The position numbers were made by a program, and so were the translations under genes. Positions 60,238 to 64,000 of a stretch of 64,000 bases of DNA are shown piece by piece. Under the pieces are notes generated by a model. The model had not been told where the DNA came from. It did no database searches and was given only the letters and a program-made list of their open reading frames with translations. Every line of letters starts with the position of its first letter. The first letter of the stretch is position 1. The stretch is from Drancourtella massiliensis (GTDB lineage Bacteria > Bacillota > Clostridia > Lachnospirales > Lachnospiraceae): contig NZ_JACJKH010000004.1 in the NCBI RefSeq assembly GCF_016900655.1, positions 1 through 64,000 of the forward strand. The letters are read 5' to 3'.

Positions 60238-60846
60238 TTATGGCCTTGGCACTGTCACCCCGAATCCGGCATTTGGATGCATCAGCGAAAAGACGACATC
60301 GATGATGAAAATGCCAAGAAAACAGATACAAAGAACCGTCCGGAATGTATCCGGAAGCTTCCGGTACTGAACGCTTAGTTTCGGCGCCGCAAAATAGAGG
60401 ATCACAAGCCCTCCGGCTCCAAAGAGAAGCAGCCCTTCCAGGCAGACAAATCCTTTGAGATTGATGAGGGAATCCCGGTAGTCCCACCAGCGCATCTGAT
60501 AGACCTTCCACAGCACGGTTCCCGTGACGAATTCCATCGTCCCGGCTGTCAGCATGGTCATCAGGAAGACCTGAAGCGGCTTTTCGGCAAAGCGGCGGAG
60601 CAGGAGGAGAATCAAAACTCCTCCGAATCCGTAAATTGGAAGCCACGGACCGTAGAGGACACCACGATTTACAACAGTATGATCGATAAATACATGCAGA
60701 AGGACTTCCCACAGCCATCCTGCAAATGAAAAGGTAAAGAAAAACAGGATGTAGGAAGAGATGGAGTACCGATGCATACTCTGCTGAATGAGCCCCGCCT
60801 TTTCTGTTGTATAAACTTCTTTTGCCATCATATATTTCTGTAACAT
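60238..60846 (-). CDS. CmpB-like 'putative ABC transporter permease' membrane protein
   Basis: 202 residues with about five helices (ISSYILFFFTFSFAGWLWEVLLH, GGVLILLLLRRF, FLMTMLTAGTMEFVTG, LFGAGGLVILYF, CICFLGIFIIDVVF in parts). The motifs WEVLLH, NRGVLYGPWLPIYG and WDYRD are those of PF06541, named for CmpB but without proven transport role. Start chosen at 60846 because a GAGAGG site lies 10 bases upstream; the longer frame to 60915 has no such site. Confidence 0.86.
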   Translation of the reverse strand: MLQKYMMAKEVYTTEKAGLIQQSMHRYSISSYILFFFTFSFAGWLWEVLLHVFIDHTVVNRGVLYGPWLPIYGFGGVLILLLLRRFAEKPLQVFLMTMLTAGTMEFVTGTVLWKVYQMRWWDYRDSLINLKGFVCLEGLLLFGAGGLVILYFAAPKLSVQYRKLPDTFRTVLCICFLGIFIIDVVFSLMHPNAGFGVTVPRP

Positions 60847-60968
60847 AACTTTTTCGCCTCTCTTTCCTTTCCTGTTTATGGTTCCATTGTAAAACATAAA
60901 ACCGAAGAACAACAAAAGCCACTCTTAGGATATTCGAAAGATTTTCAGGGGAAAATTAAGAAATTATG

Positions 60969-60999
60969 AAGATCCGTGCGATCATTTTCACGATCTTCT
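60969..60999. repeat. Inverted repeat upstream of sdaAB
   Basis: GAAGATC-C-GTG and CACGATCTTC with a 10-base loop (one bulge). No T-run. It may be an operator or leader hairpin; the -10 (TATATT at 61044) lies 45 bases later without a good -35. Confidence 0.4.
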
Positions 61000-61084
61000 A
61001 TGCAGATTTTGTGAAATCCCTTTTGAGGAATCCGGAAATATGTTATATTAAGGAAAGCAAAGAAAGTAACCGGAGGATATGGGT

Positions 61085-61753
61085 ATGAAGTTTTTGAGTA
61101 TTTTTGATGTGATCGGTCCGAATATGATCGGGCCTTCCAGCTCGCATACAGCAGGGGCATGTTCCATGGCGCTTCTGGCGCGCAAAATGTGTCCGGAACC
61201 GATCAAAAAGGTCGTCTTTACACTTTATGGTTCGTTTTCCAAGACTTATCATGGGCACGGGACGGACCGGGCGCTTTTAGGCGGAGTTCTTGGATTTGAC
61301 ACTGATGATGCCAGAATCCGCGATGCCTTTGAATGGGCCAAAAAGATGGGGGTAGAATACGAGTTTGTCATTGATGAAGAGACAAGGACAGATCATCCGA
61401 ACACAGCGGATATGGATATTACCGGAGTAAACGGGAACCGTCTGTTTGTCAGAGGAGAGTCCATCGGAGGCGGCAAGATTAAGATTGTCCAGATCAACGG
61501 CATTGATGTGGAATTTACAGGCGAGTACAGTACGCTGATTGTCCGACAGATTGACAAGCCGGGCGTAGTGGCACATATTACCCAGTGTCTGAGCAGGCAT
61601 GAAGTGAATATCGCGTTTATGAGACTGTTCCGCGAGGATAAAGGAGCGACCGCCTTTACAATCGTGGAGTCGGACGAGCAGATTCCGGAAGAGATTCTGG
61701 ATGAAATTCACAAAAACGAGAACGTACAGGATCTGATGCTTGTACAGATGTAG
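61085..61753 (+). CDS. sdaAB: L-serine dehydratase, beta subunit
   Basis: 222 residues; partner of the iron-sulfur alpha subunit in converting L-serine to pyruvate and ammonia. It has the N-terminal serine dehydratase beta domain (SIFDVIGPNMIGPSSSHTAGA, given in parts) and a C-terminal ACT domain (about 148-220, VRQIDKPGVVAHITQ), a likely serine or regulator sensor. ATG at 61085 has GGAGG 8 bases upstream; the ATG at 61079 is too close. 11 bases before sdaAA. Confidence 0.95.
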   Translation: MKFLSIFDVIGPNMIGPSSSHTAGACSMALLARKMCPEPIKKVVFTLYGSFSKTYHGHGTDRALLGGVLGFDTDDARIRDAFEWAKKMGVEYEFVIDEETRTDHPNTADMDITGVNGNRLFVRGESIGGGKIKIVQINGIDVEFTGEYSTLIVRQIDKPGVVAHITQCLSRHEVNIAFMRLFREDKGATAFTIVESDEQIPEEILDEIHKNENVQDLMLVQM

Positions 61754-61764
61754 GAGGAGCCAGG

Positions 61765-62640
61765 ATGGATTTTATTTCAGGACAGACACTTCTTGAAGTG
61801 TGTGAAAAGGAACAGCTTCCGATCTCGGAAGTGATGAAACAAAGAGAGATTACCTGCGGTGGAATGCAGGAAGAAACGATCAGGGAAAAGCTTTATGAAG
61901 CACTCGGAATTATGAAGAATGCGGTGGAAGAGCCGATCAAAAATCCGAAAAAGTCGATAGGTGGTCTGATCGGAGGGGAGGCAAAGCTTGTGGCGGACCA
62001 CGAGGGAGCCGCTTCTTCCGTGTGCGGCACGCCGCTGTCAAGAGCGATTGCCTACAGTATGGCGGTACTGGAAGTCAACGCCTCCATGGGACTGATCGTG
62101 GCAGCGCCTACAGCAGGATCGGCCGGTGTTCTTCCGGGTGTTCTGCTTGCCATCCGTGATACAAAGGAGGCAGATGATGAGATGCTCTTAAAAGGACTTC
62201 TCAATGCATCGGCAGTCGGCTATATTCTGATGCGCAATGCATCCGTGTCCGGAGCAGAGGCGGGCTGTCAGGCTGAGGTCGGAGCAGCATCTGCCATGGC
62301 CGCGAGCGCAGTAGTGGAGATGATGGGAGGTACACCGCAGATGTGTCTGGATGCTGCATCCATTGCGATGGCAAATCTTCTCGGCATGGTGTGCGACCCG
62401 ATTGCGGGACTTGTAGAGGCACCTTGCCAGAGCAGAAACGCCATCGGAGTGGCGAACGCGCTGACCTGCGCGGAACTTGCGCTCAGTGGAGTGAAAAGTG
62501 TGATTCCGTTTGATGAGATGGCGGAGGCCATGTATCATGTAGGAAAAAGTCTTCCATTTGAACTCAGGGAGACAGCCATGGGTGGCTGTGCGGGAACACC
62601 GACCGGATGTGCGCTTGGCTGTGAGATCTGCGGCAGATAA
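61765..62640 (+). CDS. sdaAA: L-serine dehydratase, iron-sulfur alpha subunit
   Basis: 291 residues, catalytic subunit with an oxygen-sensitive 4Fe-4S cluster that binds the serine hydroxyl. The cluster Cys can be assigned from conserved positions: MLLKG...NASVSGAEAGCQAEVGAASAMAA, GMVCDPIAGLVEAPCQSRNA and the C-terminal CALGCEICG tail. APTAGSAGVLPG is the phosphate-like glycine loop. Two-subunit enzymes of this kind are typical of anaerobic Clostridia. Confidence 0.96.
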   Translation: MDFISGQTLLEVCEKEQLPISEVMKQREITCGGMQEETIREKLYEALGIMKNAVEEPIKNPKKSIGGLIGGEAKLVADHEGAASSVCGTPLSRAIAYSMAVLEVNASMGLIVAAPTAGSAGVLPGVLLAIRDTKEADDEMLLKGLLNASAVGYILMRNASVSGAEAGCQAEVGAASAMAASAVVEMMGGTPQMCLDAASIAMANLLGMVCDPIAGLVEAPCQSRNAIGVANALTCAELALSGVKSVIPFDEMAEAMYHVGKSLPFELRETAMGGCAGTPTGCALGCEICGR

Positions 62641-62674
62641 GGAAGAGCAGGGGGGATTTTGCAGGAGAAAAGAG

Positions 62675-62704
62675 CGGGGGAGCATCCTCCCCCGTTTTGA
62701 TTTT
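62675..62704 (+). terminator. Terminator after sdaAA
   Basis: Perfect 8-bp GC stem CGGGGGAG / CTCCCCCG with CATC loop, then TTTTGATTTT. Confidence 0.9.
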
Positions 62705-62721
62705 GGAAAGAAGGGGTAACA

Positions 62722-63687
62722 ATGAACAGACAAACGAAACCACTAAAACCTTACCATGGACTGATTGTCCTGATCCTGACTGCGGTCTGCATCTTCTTGA
62801 TCGGTCCGGTGCTCAGTAATTATATGGGACTTTACGGGACTTTGATCAGTGAGCTTTTGATGCTTGCCGGTGCGGTAGGATGCACCTTTTTGTTCCGCGG
62901 TAATCCGAAATACGTATTCCCGATTCATAAACCGACTCCGCACGGCCTGTTTGGTACTTTTCTCTTCTGGATGGGAACAATCGGGATCGCTATGGTCTTT
63001 ACCGTAGTGCTTGCATGTTTCTTCCCGGATGAAATCATGGGAACAAGTGCAGGACTTTCTTATACATTCTTAAGTGTTCCGGTGCTGGTTGCCGTACTGA
63101 TCGTATCCATCACGCCGGCATTCTGTGAAGAGGCCGTGTTCCGGGGGATAGTCTTTAACAGCTTCTGGCCGATTGGAAACAAGTGGATAGTCATTGTGCT
63201 GACAGGATGCATTTTCGGAGCATTTCACGGTAGTATCTGGCGCTTCTTTCCGACAGCCATTCTGGGGATGGCAATGGCTTATCTTCTGGCGGAAACCGGA
63301 AACATGGTTTACAATATCATGTTCCATGCCATCAACAACCTGCTTCCGCTGGTTCTGATGTTCGGAATGCAGTGGCTGATGGACGGCCTTTATCAGGTGG
63401 CCGGAAGCGCGGCATATTCACAGACGGGTTCCTACAGCTCTTCCTATAACCTCGCGTCGGCAGGGATCTATGTTGCGATGACCGGGATTGCCCTTGTCCT
63501 GATTTACGCGGGCAATTTCCTGATTCACATGGGAAGAAAAGGATATGAAGGAAAGATGTTTGGCGGACACAGAAAGAAACATCTCTACATTCTGATCGGT
63601 GCAGCCGTCGGATTTTTCGTGCTCGGATGTTTCCTTGTGATTGCGTCAGCGGCGGCCGGCGCATTTGGACGTATGATTTACTACTAA
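62722..63687 (+). CDS. CPBP family intramembrane metalloprotease
   Basis: 321 residues with about eight helices. The CAAX-protease/bacteriocin-processing motifs are present: EEAVFRG (paired Glu and Arg), FGAFHGS with the first His, and MFHAINN with the second His. Substrate unknown; family members mature or degrade peptides or give immunity to bacteriocins. No bacteriocin gene is nearby. A basic tail ends in two more helices. AAGGGG lies upstream of the ATG, and the next gene follows after 15 bases. Confidence 0.9.
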   Translation: MNRQTKPLKPYHGLIVLILTAVCIFLIGPVLSNYMGLYGTLISELLMLAGAVGCTFLFRGNPKYVFPIHKPTPHGLFGTFLFWMGTIGIAMVFTVVLACFFPDEIMGTSAGLSYTFLSVPVLVAVLIVSITPAFCEEAVFRGIVFNSFWPIGNKWIVIVLTGCIFGAFHGSIWRFFPTAILGMAMAYLLAETGNMVYNIMFHAINNLLPLVLMFGMQWLMDGLYQVAGSAAYSQTGSYSSSYNLASAGIYVAMTGIALVLIYAGNFLIHMGRKGYEGKMFGGHRKKHLYILIGAAVGFFVLGCFLVIASAAAGAFGRMIYY

Positions 63688-63702
63688 AAAGAGGTGACAG
63701 CA

Positions 63703-64000
63703 ATGGGACTGAAACAGGATTTTGTACTGAGAAGGCTGGAAGACCAGGGAAGGTTTCTGGCCAGACTGATTCTTGGAAAAGAGGAAGCGAAATATGAGCT
63801 TCCGGAATATGAAGCGATGGATAATGAGGTGGACCGCCTTTACAGAAAGATCCTTTCTCTTGCGGACGCAGGGGAGATCAATGAAGCGGAAAATCTTCTT
63901 CTGGAAGAGCTGGAGACAGGGGATCTGCAGATGTTTGAGATGGCACTTTGCTTTTATCTTCATCTGGCACATATGGACGAGGAGTTTTTGGAGGAACACC
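63703..64000 (+). CDS. DUF6483-like helical protein, cut by window end
   Basis: The frame starts at an ATG with GAGGTG 7 bases upstream and is open to the end of the window (99 residues seen). The opening GLKQDFVLRRLEDQGRFLARLILGKEE (in parts) and the later LYRKILSLADAGEINEAENLLLEELE resemble the DUF6483/TPR-like proteins common in Clostridia; function unknown. It is 15 bases after the CPBP gene and may share its transcript. Confidence 0.75.
   Translation, partial: MGLKQDFVLRRLEDQGRFLARLILGKEEAKYELPEYEAMDNEVDRLYRKILSLADAGEINEAENLLLEELETGDLQMFEMALCFYLHLAHMDEEFLEEH

Overview
The window looks like a chromosomal segment of a spore-forming gut Clostridium of the Lachnospiraceae type (Bacillota). 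This is inferred from gene content: a type III glutamine synthetase, the murB-rapZ-whiA-HPr block, a GlgC/GlgD pair, a type II fatty acid synthesis cluster that uses FabK with a FabT-like regulator, Gram-positive lipoproteins and surface anchors, strong GGAGG ribosome binding sites, and a small Asn-rich gene behind a sigma-G-like promoter. No prophage, CRISPR array or rRNA was seen.

Layout. 1-1.2 kb: 3' part of an IS1182-type transposase gene. 1.3-10.6 kb: CNNM/CorC-type membrane protein (-), murB-rapZ-whiA-Crh-like HPr, a lipid kinase, tRNA-Glu directly ahead of fructose-bisphosphate aldolase, then glnN and a HAAS-type membrane protein. 10.6-13.6 kb: small Asn-rich protein, an RlmL-type methyltransferase, an RdgB-type pyrophosphatase and a phosphodiesterase. 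13.6-14.4 kb: seven tRNAs (Pro, Gly, Arg, His, Gln, Lys, Leu) behind a perfect consensus promoter. 14.4-16.0 kb: an AT-richer accessory patch with an unknown helical protein and a CD3324-like HTH protein. 16-26.6 kb: ppk, glsA, a lipoprotein with an unusual in-frame tail, glgCD (-), and a large sortase-type surface protein. 26.7-34.9 kb: DedA protein, then an operon of a heterodimeric ABC exporter, MarR regulator, GH2 glycosidase and PfkB kinase, converging with a maltose/galactoside acetyltransferase (-). 35-40.6 kb: ABC/GldG/DUF4340 operon and a PadR-HAAS-lipoprotein-like operon. 40.6-43.5 kb: Na/Pi cotransporter with a Pho-box-like array, a truncated BglG/LicT-type antiterminator behind its own RAT/terminator, and tRNA-Leu (-). 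43.6-55.3 kb: YwaF-like protein (-), then the complete fab/acc cluster fabH-acpP-fabK-fabD-fabG-fabF-accB-fabZ-accC-accDA, a second FabK-like flavoprotein and a FabT-like MarR regulator. 55.4-64 kb: lipoprotein, YitT protein (-), sirtuin, asnB, a CmpB-like membrane protein (-), sdaAB-sdaAA, a CPBP protease and the start of a DUF6483-like gene.

How it works together. The window is mostly housekeeping: cell wall precursors and carbon regulation (murB to HPr), nitrogen assimilation and amino acid turnover (glnN, glsA, asnB, sdaAB/AA), glycogen synthesis, polyphosphate and phosphate handling, and membrane lipid synthesis under FabT-type feedback. The more distinctive parts are local regulatory devices that can be read from the sequence: an HPr with Asp15, a FabT-type operator on the fabH promoter, a TTGTATATACAA operator on the ABC/MarR operon, an 11-bp direct-repeat array ahead of the phosphate transporter, a PadR-type inverted repeat, and an antitermination leader whose antiterminator gene is cut short. 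Base composition statements are by eye; no searches were run.
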